Counted from the stretch's first letter, positions 23,617-32,527 are shown. The stretch is 64,000 nt of DNA from Magnetofaba australis IT-1 (GCF_002109495.1 NZ_LVJN01000021.1:62001-126000), one strand, 5' to 3'. The notes: a model not told the origin generated them from the letters alone. Program-made: numbers and translations.

Positions 23617-24413
23617 GCGGCGTCTATCGCCACACCGCCGCCGAAGGACGCGCGGCGATCCACTTCCGCACCCTGGTGGGGGCGCTGGTGGTGCGCGAAT
23701 TCAAGGGCCAATACCGCCGCAGTCTGCTGGGTCCGGCGTGGGCGTTCATTCAGCCGCTGGCCTATATGGTGATCTTCATCTTCCTGCGCGGGGTGCTGGA
23801 CATCTCCAGCGAAGGCGCGCCCTATGCACTGTTCACCTTCTGCGCCCTGGTTCCGTGGACCTTCTTCTCCAACGCCATCACCCGCTGTGCGCCGAGCATC
23901 TACGCCAATGGCGCGATTCTGAAAAAGATCTCCATCGCCCGCGAGGTGTTCCCGGTGGCGGCGGTGTTCACTTCACTGCTGGATCTGGCCATCGCTTCGG
24001 TGATCCTCACCGGCATGATGATCTGGTATGCGGTTCCGCTCTCCATCCACATGCTGTGGCTACCGGTTTTGATTACCCTCACCGGCCTGCTGGCGCTGGG
24101 TTTTGGTCTGGCGGCGGCGGCCATCGGCACCTTCAAACGCGACGTGATGTTCGCCATCCCCTTCGCCATGCAGTTCTGGCTGTTGGCCACGCCGGTAATG
24201 TACCCGGCCAGTCAGGTGCCCGAACGCTGGCGCGCCTTTTATGATCTGAACCCCATGGTGGGCCTCATCGACGCCTTTCGCGCTGTCTTGATCCGCGCCG
24301 AAGCGCCGGACCTGACCTCTCTGGGGGCCTCGGTGGCGCTCACGGCGCTGGTGTGGGCGCTGGCCTGGCCGCTGTTTCGCTCGGTCTCCAACTACTTTGC
24401 GGACGTGTTATGA
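23613..24413 (+). CDS. wzm: Polysaccharide ABC transporter permease (Wzm/TagG type)
   Basis: 266 aa with six membrane segments of the ABC-2 permease family. VREFKGQYRRSLLGPAWAFI near the N-terminus is the diagnostic amphipathic segment of Wzm/KpsM/TagG. The C-terminus has PVMYPASQVP and NPMVGLIDAFR. It translocates an undecaprenyl-linked polysaccharide across the inner membrane with the Wzt ATPase encoded next (ATGA overlap at 24410-24413). Confidence 0.9.
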   Translation: MSGVYRHTAAEGRAAIHFRTLVGALVVREFKGQYRRSLLGPAWAFIQPLAYMVIFIFLRGVLDISSEGAPYALFTFCALVPWTFFSNAITRCAPSIYANGAILKKISIAREVFPVAAVFTSLLDLAIASVILTGMMIWYAVPLSIHMLWLPVLITLTGLLALGFGLAAAAIGTFKRDVMFAIPFAMQFWLLATPVMYPASQVPERWRAFYDLNPMVGLIDAFRAVLIRAEAPDLTSLGASVALTALVWALAWPLFRSVSNYFADVL

Positions 24414-25636
24414 GCGGCGCCAACGACAAACCGGCGGCCATCCGCGTCGAGGGCTTGTGGAAGCGCTACGGCCTGCCGCTGGGCCCGGTGGTGCATCAGG
24501 CCCTGGACCGCGCCCGACAGATGGTCGGCGTCGCCCCCGCCCACAAAGAGCTGCCGTGGGCGTTGCAGGAGATCGCCTTTGAGGTGCGCTCCGGCGAGAC
24601 CCTGGGCATCATCGGCCGCAACGGCTCGGGCAAATCCACCCTGCTCAAAGTCTTGGCGGGGGTCACGCCTCCGACGCGCGGCACTGTCGAGATCATCGGC
24701 TCCATCTTCCCCATGATCGAACTCAACGCCGGCATCCATATGGAGCTGACCGGACGTGAGAACATCCGCTTGCTGGCGGCGGTGCTGGGCATCTCGTCGC
24801 AGCGGCTGCGCGAGACCATGCCAAAAATCGAAGCCTTCTGTGAGCTGGGCGAGTGGCTCGACCGCCCCGTGCGCATGTACTCCAGCGGCATGCTGGTGCG
24901 CTTGGGCTTCGCCGTGGGCGCCCACATCGACGCCGACATCCTGCTCATGGATGAGGTCATGGCGGTGGGTGATTTGAGCTTCTATAACAAGTGCGTAGCC
25001 TACCTGGAAGCGTTGCGCGAAGAGGGCAAATGCACCCTCTTCGTGAGCCACAATATGCACCGGGTGCGGCGCATGTGCGACCGCGTGCTGCTCATCGACA
25101 AGGGCGTGCCGCTGTTCCTGGGCGATACCGAGGAGGGGCTGGAGCGGTATGAGGAGATCATCCGCAACTGCCGCGACACCGGCTCCGAAGGCGCCCACCG
25201 TAATTTTGACTACTTTGGCGTCACCCTGGAGCGCGCCGTCTATCTGCGCGCCGACGGCTCCCCCGCCGAGCCTTGCCAACAGGGCGAGGACGTCACCCTG
25301 GATCTGACCCTCAGCGTGGCGCGTCCGCTGGCCAAGCCCACCTTCAATATTGTGTTGGAGAATATGGAGACGGTGGCGGTGTTGTGGGAGACCCACAGTC
25401 CGCCCGATCTGAAACCGGGCGTACACCATCTGCGCGTCACCTGGCGCGATCTGCGTCTGAAGGCGGGGGTCTACGTCACTCGCGTGGGCATTGTCGCTGG
25501 ATCCATGGATATGAAGGGCTTCCGCGCCAGCGACTGCGCCCGTCTGACCATGGCCGGGGACGCTCTCCTACGCGGCATACTCAAGCCGCAGGTGACCATT
25601 GAACACGACGTTTCCGATCTGCCGGAAGCGTTATGA
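24410..25636 (+). CDS. wzt: Polysaccharide ABC transporter ATPase with C-terminal glycan-binding domain (Wzt)
   Basis: 408 aa from the ATG overlapping the wzm stop. The ATPase domain has Walker A GRNGSGKSTLLK (about 67-78), the YSSGMLVRLGFA signature, Walker B ILLMDEVMAVGD and switch His in FVSHNMHR. Residues about 260-400 form a beta-rich extension (VTLDLTLSVARPLAKPTFNI...) like the Wzt C-terminal domain. That domain in O9a-type systems recognises the non-reducing-end cap (often methyl or phosphate) before export. A methyltransferase gene 250 bases downstream fits a capped-chain, export-coupled mechanism (inference). Confidence 0.9.
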   Translation: MSGANDKPAAIRVEGLWKRYGLPLGPVVHQALDRARQMVGVAPAHKELPWALQEIAFEVRSGETLGIIGRNGSGKSTLLKVLAGVTPPTRGTVEIIGSIFPMIELNAGIHMELTGRENIRLLAAVLGISSQRLRETMPKIEAFCELGEWLDRPVRMYSSGMLVRLGFAVGAHIDADILLMDEVMAVGDLSFYNKCVAYLEALREEGKCTLFVSHNMHRVRRMCDRVLLIDKGVPLFLGDTEEGLERYEEIIRNCRDTGSEGAHRNFDYFGVTLERAVYLRADGSPAEPCQQGEDVTLDLTLSVARPLAKPTFNIVLENMETVAVLWETHSPPDLKPGVHHLRVTWRDLRLKAGVYVTRVGIVAGSMDMKGFRASDCARLTMAGDALLRGILKPQVTIEHDVSDLPEAL

Positions 25637-25679
25637 GGTGATGGTATTGAGCAAGATTTTTAAAGGGTGATGAAAGACG

Positions 25680-25790
25680 CTGGGGCTTCGCCCCAGACCC
25701 CGACCAGGGCGCCGCCCTGGACCCGCACGGGCTCTGCCCGTGACCCGGCAGGGCTTTGCCCTGCACCCACCAGGGAAATGATTTCCCTGG
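25680..25790 (+). repeat. Array of five hairpins at 22-bp pitch
   Basis: Five consecutive perfect hairpins with different stems start at 25680, 25704, 25726, 25748 and 25770: CTGGGGCTTCGCCCCAG, CCAGGGCGCCGCCCTGG, CACGGGCTCTGCCCGTG, GCAGGGCTTTGCCCTGC and CCAGGGAAATG..CCCTGG. They are separated by ACCC-containing spacers. It lies between wzt and the methyltransferase gene. The same hairpin-ACCC-hairpin grammar builds the dispersed repeats elsewhere in the window. Confidence 0.85.
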
Positions 25791-25882
25791 ACCCTCGTTA
25801 GTTGGCTTTGGGCGCAAACTTGAATTCCGTGCAATAGACCTTTTAGATCCATCCCAACTCACGCAGATATAGAACCCACGCC

Positions 25883-26581
25883 ATGACAGATTCCGCCCAA
25901 CGTTTTTCCACCGACTTCCGCTTCGCCAACCGCAGCGGCAAGGCCGAATATGTGTGGCGCAAGTACCAGTCGATCCTCACCGGACGCATACTCGACGTGG
26001 GCGCCGATCACTGCCGCCTCAAGCCCTTCCTGCCGGAATCGGCCCAATACACCGGCATTGGCCTGGGCAGCGACGCTTTGGACCTGCAGATCAATCTGGA
26101 GCGCGAGCCCCTGCCCTACGCCGAGCGTTCGTTCGATACGGTGCTGTGTCTGGACGTGTTGGAGCATCTGGACAATATCTATGACGTGTTCGACGCCCTG
26201 TGTCGGGTCACCGATCGCTATCTGATCCTCTCCCTGCCCAACGCCTGGGCCGATTTCCTCACTGTGCTGCGGGACAAGCCCTATCAGGCCGATGGTCCGT
26301 TCAAATTCTACGGCCTGCCGCCGGAACCGCCGGAGGATCGCCACAAATGGTTCTTCTCGTGGGATGAGGCGGAGCGGTTTGTGCGCGTGCGCGGAGAGAA
26401 GAACGGCCTGCAGGTGGCGCAGATCGACAGCTACAGCCCACATGCGGACTATCGCGCGTGGGATGGCTATGGGATCCAAGGACGACTGCGCGCGTGGGCA
26501 AGACGCATGACGCTGCGCCCGGACATTCCGCCGCAGAATTTGCTCAATGGCACGCTGTGGGCGGTACTAGAGAAGAAGTGA
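25883..26581 (+). CDS. SAM-dependent class I methyltransferase
   Basis: A 232-aa Methyltransf_11-type enzyme. ILDVGADHCRLKPFLP (about 34-49) is motif I, binding S-adenosylmethionine. SFDTVLCLDVLEHLDNIYD (about 80-98) is motif II/post-I with the acidic residue, and YLILSLPNAWAD follows. No membrane segment. It is downstream of GT4-Wzm-Wzt, so methylation of the exported glycan or its terminal sugar is the likely role. The substrate cannot be read from the sequence. Confidence 0.8.
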   Translation: MTDSAQRFSTDFRFANRSGKAEYVWRKYQSILTGRILDVGADHCRLKPFLPESAQYTGIGLGSDALDLQINLEREPLPYAERSFDTVLCLDVLEHLDNIYDVFDALCRVTDRYLILSLPNAWADFLTVLRDKPYQADGPFKFYGLPPEPPEDRHKWFFSWDEAERFVRVRGEKNGLQVAQIDSYSPHADYRAWDGYGIQGRLRAWARRMTLRPDIPPQNLLNGTLWAVLEKK

Positions 26582-26654
26582 ATATTACGTACAGAAGCGT
26601 GATGAAAACTCAGAACGAGACAGGTGGAAAAGTCGGACATTTATGGCCGACTTT

Positions 26655-26783
26655 TCCGGGGTCTGGGGGCCGCGCTCCCAGCGGCCATAGGCGAAGCCGT
26701 ATCTAACAATACTGGGCGGCGCCCACGGTGTGGCTTTTGATCTTAGGGGAGTTTGAGGGCGCAGCCCTCAATATCTTTCATGA
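26655..26783 (-). repeat. Dispersed modular hairpin repeat, copy 6 (diverged)
   Basis: A degraded minus-orientation copy with GGGTCTGGGGGCCGCGCTCCCAGCGG, then GGGCGGCGCCCACGGTGTGG and TTGAGGGCGCAGCCCTCAATATCTTTCA. An extra GGCGAAGCC segment interrupts it. It ends about 30 bases before the start of the GT-C gene. Confidence 0.7.
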
Positions 26784-26814
26784 TCCATCTTTCCCAAAAA
26801 TCACCCTTCACACC

Positions 26815-28422
26815 ATGACCATCTCCCCCACCCTCGCCACCCGCCTCACACTGGCGCTGCTGCTCGCCTACGCCATTGCGCGGGGGTATTACTTTCTGCT
26901 GCCCGCCTATACCGGCGATGAGGCGTGGTTCCTGCCCGCCGCCGGGGTGTATGACCAACTGTGGAATACCCTGGGCTGGCGCGCCCTGTGTGAGATCGAC
27001 AACTTCCTCGCCTATGGCGCGCTGCACTGGATTCTCAGCGGCGCGGTGGGGTCGTGGGGGTTTGAGAGCGGCGTGGGCGCAGGCGAAGCGGTGCGGGTCT
27101 ACTCACTCCTGTGTCAACTGGCGGTTCCTGCGGCGCTGGTTGTGTGGGGCTGGCGCGACGGCAAACCACATCAGACGCTGCTGGCGCTGGCGCTGTATGT
27201 CTGCATTCCGCTGGCGTGGTGGGACGGTAAGCTGATCAGCGCCGAAACCCTGAGCATGGCCCTGGCGGCGGCGGGCGCGGCGCTGGCGCTACGCGACCCC
27301 AGCCGCATCCGCGCGCTGAGCTGGCTGCTGCTGGGCATGGCGCTGGGGGTGAAACTCTCGGTGCTGCCGCTGGCGGCCTATGTGGGGTTGTGTCTGCTGC
27401 CCGCATTGGGCTGGGGCGTGGTCACCCTGCTGCGCCTGGGCAAAATCGCCAGCGCCGCCGCCGTGGGATTCGTCTTCGCCAACCCCTTTATGGTCTGCGA
27501 TCCACTGCGCTTTGTACAAAATCTGCAGAGTAACGCCACCCGTTCGCCCGACTACGACGCCTGGACGCGCTTCAAACAGATCCTCTATGTGGACCCGCCC
27601 TTCAACTGGGACTTCGTGTGGAACGGCGGCATTCTGCAGGCGGGGTTGGGACCGATCTCCCTGCTGCTGATGGGGCTGTTCCTGTGGCGCGAACCGGCGG
27701 CGCGACGCTGGGCGCTACCCGCTATTGGCGCGGCGTTGCTGGGTTGGGCGCTGATGATGGGGCTGTTTCGCTACTACCACTGGTACCTGATCCCCATTCT
27801 GCTGATTCCGCCGCTGCTGGTGATGCAGACGGAGAAACTCACTCAGGTTGGGAGTTGGCTGTTGATCGGCGTCATCGGCGCCAATGTGATCACCAACCAC
27901 GGGCCCATCGTCTACCTGTTCCAGGACAAACTGGAGAATGTCGCCAATCTGCGCCAGTCCGACGCCATTGCCCGGTGCGTGGCGCAGAATCTGCGCGGTC
28001 TGGATGGCCCATTGCGAGTCTATGACAATAGCGACTACGGCCTCAATCTCAGCCGCGACAAGATCATCCAATGGGGCAAAACCGACGATTTGATGGATGG
28101 CCAACAGCCCACGCGACCCATCTATTGGACCCAGGTGGAGGAGCTCCTGGCGCAACAGGGACAGAGCGCCCCCATCACCGCGCACTACTTCTCCCAAGTG
28201 CGCCATCTGGGGCCGGATCTGGCCGCGCGCCTGCCCGATGACGACGGTTCAACACGCCATTTTCTGCTGCTGGTGGGGGATCGCGCCGAACGCAATCTGC
28301 ACTATCTGGAAAAGATCCAGCAGCGGAAACGCCTCATCGTGGCTGGGCGCGCCGCGCCTCAGAGCGCGCAATTCCGTTGTGGCTATGTGCAGGGGTTTGT
28401 GTATCGCTGGGATGACCGTTAA
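26815..28422 (+). CDS. GT-C type membrane glycosyltransferase-like protein
   Basis: 535 aa with about ten membrane segments. The start at 26815 (MTISPT) is chosen because an upstream extension would translate the dispersed repeat. YTGDEAWFLPAAGVYD (about 26-41), just after the first helix, is the acidic loop motif of GT-C enzymes (ArnT/PMT/GT39-83 type), which use polyprenyl-phosphate sugars at the periplasmic face. A soluble C-terminal region (from about 390) is predicted periplasmic. The exact family and substrate are uncertain. It stands alone between two dispersed repeats. Confidence 0.72.
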   Translation: MTISPTLATRLTLALLLAYAIARGYYFLLPAYTGDEAWFLPAAGVYDQLWNTLGWRALCEIDNFLAYGALHWILSGAVGSWGFESGVGAGEAVRVYSLLCQLAVPAALVVWGWRDGKPHQTLLALALYVCIPLAWWDGKLISAETLSMALAAAGAALALRDPSRIRALSWLLLGMALGVKLSVLPLAAYVGLCLLPALGWGVVTLLRLGKIASAAAVGFVFANPFMVCDPLRFVQNLQSNATRSPDYDAWTRFKQILYVDPPFNWDFVWNGGILQAGLGPISLLLMGLFLWREPAARRWALPAIGAALLGWALMMGLFRYYHWYLIPILLIPPLLVMQTEKLTQVGSWLLIGVIGANVITNHGPIVYLFQDKLENVANLRQSDAIARCVAQNLRGLDGPLRVYDNSDYGLNLSRDKIIQWGKTDDLMDGQQPTRPIYWTQVEELLAQQGQSAPITAHYFSQVRHLGPDLAARLPDDDGSTRHFLLLVGDRAERNLHYLEKIQQRKRLIVAGRAAPQSAQFRCGYVQGFVYRWDDR

Positions 28423-28448
28423 AGGCCGTGCTGGAAACCACTTCGGAA

Positions 28449-28668
28449 TAATGGAAGATATCGAGGGCGCCGCCCTCGAGCTCCCAAAGATCAACAACCA
28501 CACCTTGGGGCTTTGCCCCAAACCCCACCAGGGCGCCGCCCTGGACCCGCTGGGGGCGCGGCCCCCAGACCCCGCCGCCGACCAGTCGGCGGCCAATAGT
28601 CAGCGCAAGATCGATCAGCATCACGCAAACATTCAGCGCTCTGTGCCGTTTTGGTTTTGGGCGCCCCT
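28449..28668 (+). repeat. Dispersed modular hairpin repeat, copy 7 (extra hairpins)
   Basis: Contains GATATCGAGGGC..GCCCTCGAGCTCCC, then TTGGGGCTTTGCCCCAA, CCAGGGCGCCGCCCTGG, CTGGGGGCGCGGCCCCCAG and CCGCCGACCAGTCGGCGG, each separated by ACCC-type spacers, and the ATCACGCAAACATTC tail. It carries one more hairpin than copy 4 at the position after CCACACC, showing gain of a hairpin cassette. Confidence 0.87.
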
Positions 28669-28679
28669 TCGGCCCCGAC

Positions 28680-29597
28680 TTAGTCCGCCTCTTCAGACTC
28701 CTCTACCGTCTCCACACCCATCTGCTGGAGCGTGCGTCGCAACCCCGCCTCCAGGTCCAAACTCGGCGACCATCCCAACGCATTGTGAATCCGCGTAATA
28801 TCCGCGCGAAACTGACTCACCTCATCCTGCTCATTGGCGTCGTCGGCAGGCTGCCGCTCCTGCGGCAACGCACGTCCCATCACCCGCTCCAGCGTCTCCA
28901 CGAACTCCGCCACACTGCGCGATACCCCCTCGCCCACATTAAACAGGTCGAACCCCTCCCACGACTGCGCGCACGCCGACAGAATCGCCCGCGCGGCGTC
29001 GTCGGCATGCAGAAAGTCACGCTGCGCCTGAGGCGTCTTCAACGCGATGGGTTCGCCGCTCACCGCCTGTTGCAGCACATAGCCGGGCAGCAGATCGGCG
29101 CTCTGATACGCGCCATACACATTGAACAAACGCAGAATCTTCACCGGCACGCTCTGTTCGGTCCACCACGCGCGGCACAGACGTTCGCCAATATACTTGC
29201 TCTCGCCATAGGCGCGCGGCGGCTCGATGGGGTCATCTTCGCGCAGCGCATGCACATCCAACGGCGCATAGACGCCGCTGGTGGAGATGAAGATGAGCGT
29301 GGCGTCCTGCCGCGCACAGGCGGTGAGCGCCTGCTGCACCCCCTGCACATTGATGGCCATGGCCTCGGAGAAGTCGCGCGCAAACCGGCTCGGTCCCACC
29401 CCCGCCAGATGGATCAGGCAATCGAACTGGGCGTCATATACCGCCGGGGCGCGGGCGTCGCCACTGAGGATAATGGGCGCAGGCAGCTCCAGGGCCGCCC
29501 ACAGCGCGCGCACGCTGCGCCCGATCAACCCCGAGGCGCCGGTCAGCGCAATGCGTTTGTCTATCAGGGCCTCCGCCCAATCGCGCTCTACCTGCAT
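28680..29597 (-). CDS. NAD-dependent sugar epimerase/dehydratase (extended SDR)
   Basis: 305 aa from ATG 29597, which has GGGAGGGGAAG directly upstream. LTGASGLIGRSVRAL is the Rossmann TGxxGxxG motif (about 18-32). STSGVYAPL and YGESKYIGERLC carry the Ser-Tyr-Lys catalytic set, and RLFNVYGAYQ is typical of UDP-sugar epimerases. NALGWSPSLDLEAGLRRTL closes the family pattern. It converts a nucleotide sugar for glycan synthesis; specificity is unknown. It is monocistronic on the minus strand between a repeat and the cytochrome gene. Confidence 0.86.
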   Translation of the reverse strand: MQVERDWAEALIDKRIALTGASGLIGRSVRALWAALELPAPIILSGDARAPAVYDAQFDCLIHLAGVGPSRFARDFSEAMAINVQGVQQALTACARQDATLIFISTSGVYAPLDVHALREDDPIEPPRAYGESKYIGERLCRAWWTEQSVPVKILRLFNVYGAYQSADLLPGYVLQQAVSGEPIALKTPQAQRDFLHADDAARAILSACAQSWEGFDLFNVGEGVSRSVAEFVETLERVMGRALPQERQPADDANEQDEVSQFRADITRIHNALGWSPSLDLEAGLRRTLQQMGVETVEESEEAD

Positions 29598-29758
29598 CTT
29601 CCCCTCCCAACCACGCAATACTGTGCATCAAAGCCCAGCCCTCAACACTTTCCTACACAGAATTGTACGGTTAAGACGCTATCCACGAGAAGAGAAAAGC
29701 GCACGCACGCCCCACTTCAACCAGACCGCTCCTCTTGAAACGCCTGTCTCGGCCAATG

Positions 29759-29792
29759 AAAAACCCCCGCCAAAGCTTGGCGGGGGTTTTTC
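29759..29792 (-). terminator. Bidirectional rho-independent terminator
   Basis: A 14-bp stem (AAAAACCCCCGCCA / TGGCGGGGGTTTTT) lies 42 bases beyond the cytochrome c stop on the minus strand. Poly-T on each strand means it can act in both directions. Confidence 0.88.
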
Positions 29793-29833
29793 AGACAATC
29801 TCTCTCTGCGGCGTCAGAAGAGAATGTGAGCGT

Positions 29834-30190
29834 TTACAAACCCTTCAAGGCCTGAATGATTGCGGCGCGTTTTTTGGATTTCCTTTGCTTGAAGGTCATT
29901 TTGGTGCCCGGTTTGACCGCCTTGGGATTGGTCAGCCACTTATCCAGGGCCTCCTCAGTCCAGGTATCGCCCAAGCCCCGAACGCCATCAATGGACATTT
30001 TGCGGCCAAAAATCCCCTTCAAACCCGGCCCCAGATTGGATTTCTTCACCCCCGGCCCCTTGTCCATGAAGTGACACGCCTTGCAGGGCCGCAACGCCTT
30101 GGGCACGTCGCCAGCTTGCGCCACGGACGCGCCAGCCGCGCTGAGTAGGGAAATCGCAGCCAATGAAAAGAGTACTTTACGCATCCGCAT
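29834..30190 (-). CDS. Periplasmic class I cytochrome c
   Basis: 118 aa with a Sec signal peptide ending ASVAQAGD (about 18-25). One haem motif CKACH is at about residues 36-40, and an axial Met is expected in KPGTKMTF near residue 97. TWTEEALDKWLTNPKAVKPGTKM is the mitochondrial-type/cytochrome c2 C-terminal pattern. It is a soluble electron carrier, plausibly serving terminal oxidases or the di-haem peroxidase encoded at 17841. Monocistronic, AAGGAT ribosome binding site, strong terminator downstream. Confidence 0.92.
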   Translation of the reverse strand: MRMRKVLFSLAAISLLSAAGASVAQAGDVPKALRPCKACHFMDKGPGVKKSNLGPGLKGIFGRKMSIDGVRGLGDTWTEEALDKWLTNPKAVKPGTKMTFKQRKSKKRAAIIQALKGL

Positions 30191-30425
30191 CTGACCATCC
30201 TTTGATTAAGAATTTGAATGATAAACTGTTTTCATCTAATAGCTAGGTTACGCCACAGGGGGAAAAGTCGCGCCGCAAAAAATTCCTCCCTGTCATTACT
30301 TGGCCTGATTGACCAAATCACAGGGTGGAGAAGCGGCTTCTGCAACCGTTACGCCGTAACGATTACATGGCGCTCAGCAGAGAATCTGACGAATGCGTGG
30401 GAGATTTTTCAGACTGGGGGAAAGG

Positions 30426-30794
30426 TCAATCGCGGCTGCGATGGATGGCAACGCCGACGCTCTGGGCGAAGCGCAACGCGCCGGGCTTCTCCACCGACAC
30501 CCGGCAGCGGACCACGCGGGGATCTTCCAGACAGAGCCCCGCCAGATGCTCGGCCATGGCCTCCACCAGCAGGTGTTCGGAGCCCTCCACATGGGCGCTG
30601 ATGCGCTCGCAGAGGGTGAAGTAGTCGATGGTGTCGGTGATGTGATCGCTGGCGCAGGCCGCGCTCAGGTCGGCATAGAGGGTGACGTTGATCAGCACGT
30701 CCTGCTTGATGTCGCGCTCCCAGTCATTGATGCCGATGACGCAGCGCAGCAACAGATCGCGAATCTGAATCTCATCCAACGGCTGGTCGCGCAT
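30426..30794 (-). CDS. folB: Dihydroneopterin aldolase/epimerase (FolB/FolX family)
   Basis: 122 aa, normal family length. IRDLLLRCVIGINDWERDIKQDVLINV is the FolB N-terminal strand pattern with the conserved Glu of WERD. DTIDYFTLCERI and LLVEAMAEHLA carry the pterin-binding Tyr and Glu. SVEKPGALRFAQSVGVAIHR is the C-terminal signature with the catalytic Lys. It splits dihydroneopterin in folate synthesis, or epimerises it if FolX-like. A FolM-like pteridine reductase lies 249 bases upstream on the same strand, separated by a dispersed repeat. Confidence 0.92.
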   Translation of the reverse strand: MRDQPLDEIQIRDLLLRCVIGINDWERDIKQDVLINVTLYADLSAACASDHITDTIDYFTLCERISAHVEGSEHLLVEAMAEHLAGLCLEDPRVVRCRVSVEKPGALRFAQSVGVAIHRSRD

Positions 30795-30837
30795 GATGGG
30801 TTCCTATGACCATAATGGGAGAGCGGGGGAATTGAGT

Positions 30838-31020
30838 CTGCCGATAGCACAGAACAGCCAATGTTTGCGTGACGCTGGTTGAGCTAGCGCTGACTATTGG
30901 CCGCCGACTGGTCGGCGGCGGGGTCTGGGGCCTGCGGCCCCAGCGGGGCGTGGGGCAGCGCCCCACGGTTTGTCTTTTGGGGAGTTTGAGGGCGCAGCCC
31001 TCGATATCTTTCAACATCCC
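30838..31020 (-). repeat. Dispersed modular hairpin repeat, copy 8
   Basis: Minus-orientation copy between folB and the FolM-like gene. It has GATATCGAGGGCTGCGCCCTCAAACTCCCC, GTGGGGCGCTGCCCCAC, CTGGGGCCGCAGGCCCCAG, CCGCCGACCAGTCGGCGG and GTCACGCAAACATTGG. Module site empty. It occupies the space where a shared folM-folB transcript would run. Confidence 0.85.
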
Positions 31021-31042
31021 TCTTTAGCATTACGCAAAAGTC

Positions 31043-31795
31043 TTACAGCCGCTCGCCGCCATCCACGCAGATGATCTCGCCGGTGATGTAGTCCTGACCA
31101 ATGAGATAGAGCGCCGCCTGAGCGATCTCTTCGGGCGTGCCCGCGCGCCCGCGCGGGGTGGCGGCGACCACCTGAGCGAACGCCTCGGCGCTCTCCCCCG
31201 GCGCTTGCAGGATCGGCCCGGGGCCCACCGCATTGACGGTGATCTGCGGGGCCAGTTCCAGCGCGGCGGTCTGGGTCAGGTTCCACAACCCGCCCTTGGC
31301 CACATTATAGGCCGAGTGACCCGCATGGGGCCGCACCACGCGCATATCCAGAATGTTGACGATGCGTCCGGGCTGATCAGACGGCAAATCGCCGCCGTGC
31401 TGGGACGACCACTGCCGCGCAAACGCCCGCATCAGGCGAAATGGCGACTCCAGATTGATCGCCATATGCCGCCGCCATTGGTCGTCGTCGGCTTCGGTGA
31501 GAGTCCCGGTCTCGATGATCGCGGCGCTATTGACCAATATGCGCACCGGTCCCAACGCGGCGCGCGCCCGCTCGATCAACCCTTCCGCCTGCTTGGGATC
31601 GCCCAGATCCGCCTGCAGCAGCGCCGCGCGCCCGCCCTGAGCGGTGATCTCATCATACAGGCCGCGCGCGCCCGCTTCGGAGGTTCCGTAGTGGATCGCA
31701 ATCGAGGCGCCCGCCTGCGCCAGAGCCCGCGCAATGGCCAACCCCAATCGTTTGCCTGCGCCGGTAACCAGCGCCACATGGCCCTGCGGATTCAT
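31043..31795 (-). CDS. Pteridine reductase-like SDR (FolM-like)
   Basis: A 250-aa short-chain dehydrogenase. TGAGKRLGLAIARAL has the TGxxxRxG variant that marks pteridine reductases. NSAAII follows. NILDM replaces the usual catalytic Ser with Asp, and YNVAK carries Tyr/Lys, the PTR1/FolM catalytic arrangement. The C-terminus ITGEIICVDGGERL is typical. It probably reduces dihydromonapterin or dihydrofolate with NADPH. Linkage to folB supports a pterin role. A generic SDR function is the alternative. Confidence 0.82.
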   Translation of the reverse strand: MNPQGHVALVTGAGKRLGLAIARALAQAGASIAIHYGTSEAGARGLYDEITAQGGRAALLQADLGDPKQAEGLIERARAALGPVRILVNSAAIIETGTLTEADDDQWRRHMAINLESPFRLMRAFARQWSSQHGGDLPSDQPGRIVNILDMRVVRPHAGHSAYNVAKGGLWNLTQTAALELAPQITVNAVGPGPILQAPGESAEAFAQVVAATPRGRAGTPEEIAQAALYLIGQDYITGEIICVDGGERL

Positions 31796-31814
31796 GGCGG
31801 GATCAGCCTAAACC

Positions 31815-32456
31815 TTAGCGGCTGCGGTGGGAGAAGATGTCGTGCTCCTCCCAACCGGCCAGATCCAACGCCACCCGGGTGGGCAGGAAGGCCATGGTCT
31901 GCTTGGCCAGCTCCAGACGGTTCTCCCGCTGCAGCATCGCCTCCAGCTTGGTCTTCACCTCCACCAGATAGAGGACGTCGGAAAGCGCGTAGTCCACCTG
32001 CTCTGGCGTGAGGGTTTCGGCGGCCCAGTCCGAGGACTGCTGCTGCTTGTCCAGCTCCACCCCCACCAACTCCCGCACCACGTCCTTAAGGCCATGACCG
32101 TCGGTGTAGGTGCGCACCAGCTTGGAGGCGATTTTGGTGCAGAACACCGGCGCTACGTAGATGCCCAACCAGTGACGCAGGGTGGCCAGATCATAGCGGG
32201 CGAAGTGGAACAGCTTCTCCACACTCTGCGCTTCGAGCACGCGCTTGAGGCGCGGCGCGCGGTAGTTGCGGATCTGCACCAAACAGGCGACCCCATCCTC
32301 ATTGCACATCTGCACCAGACACAGGCGGTCGCGCGGCACCACCAGGCCCAACGTTTCACAATCCACCGCCAGCGTCTTGCTGGCCAGATAGCGCGTTTCC
32401 AGCGCCTCGCTCAGATCATCCATGCAGATGATGACGTCAGGCGTTGTTTCGCCCAT
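31815..32456 (-). CDS. RNase D-like 3'-5' exonuclease (DEDDy)
   Basis: 213 aa. The start at 32456 is chosen over 32471 because GGGAGACAGG lies just upstream. It contains the DEDDy exonuclease core only: LAVDCETLGL (motif I, D and E), LFHFARYDLATL (motif II, D) and YALSDVLYL (motif III, Y and D). It lacks the HRDC domains of full RNase D, as in the short RNase D-like proteins of alphaproteobacteria. It likely trims structured RNA 3' ends. It lies 20 bases downstream of the FolM-like gene's promoter side, without overlap. Confidence 0.88.
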   Translation of the reverse strand: MGETTPDVIICMDDLSEALETRYLASKTLAVDCETLGLVVPRDRLCLVQMCNEDGVACLVQIRNYRAPRLKRVLEAQSVEKLFHFARYDLATLRHWLGIYVAPVFCTKIASKLVRTYTDGHGLKDVVRELVGVELDKQQQSSDWAAETLTPEQVDYALSDVLYLVEVKTKLEAMLQRENRLELAKQTMAFLPTRVALDLAGWEEHDIFSHRSR

Positions 32457-32527
32457 GATCCTGTCTCCCATTCATCGCGTCGCGGCGTATTGTGACCGGA
32501 CGATAGGATTTTGGAACGTTTAAGAAC

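Noticed and set aside
25680-25790. CRISPR array
   Set aside because: The units are different perfect hairpins with constant short linkers, not identical repeats with unique spacers, and no cas genes are present.
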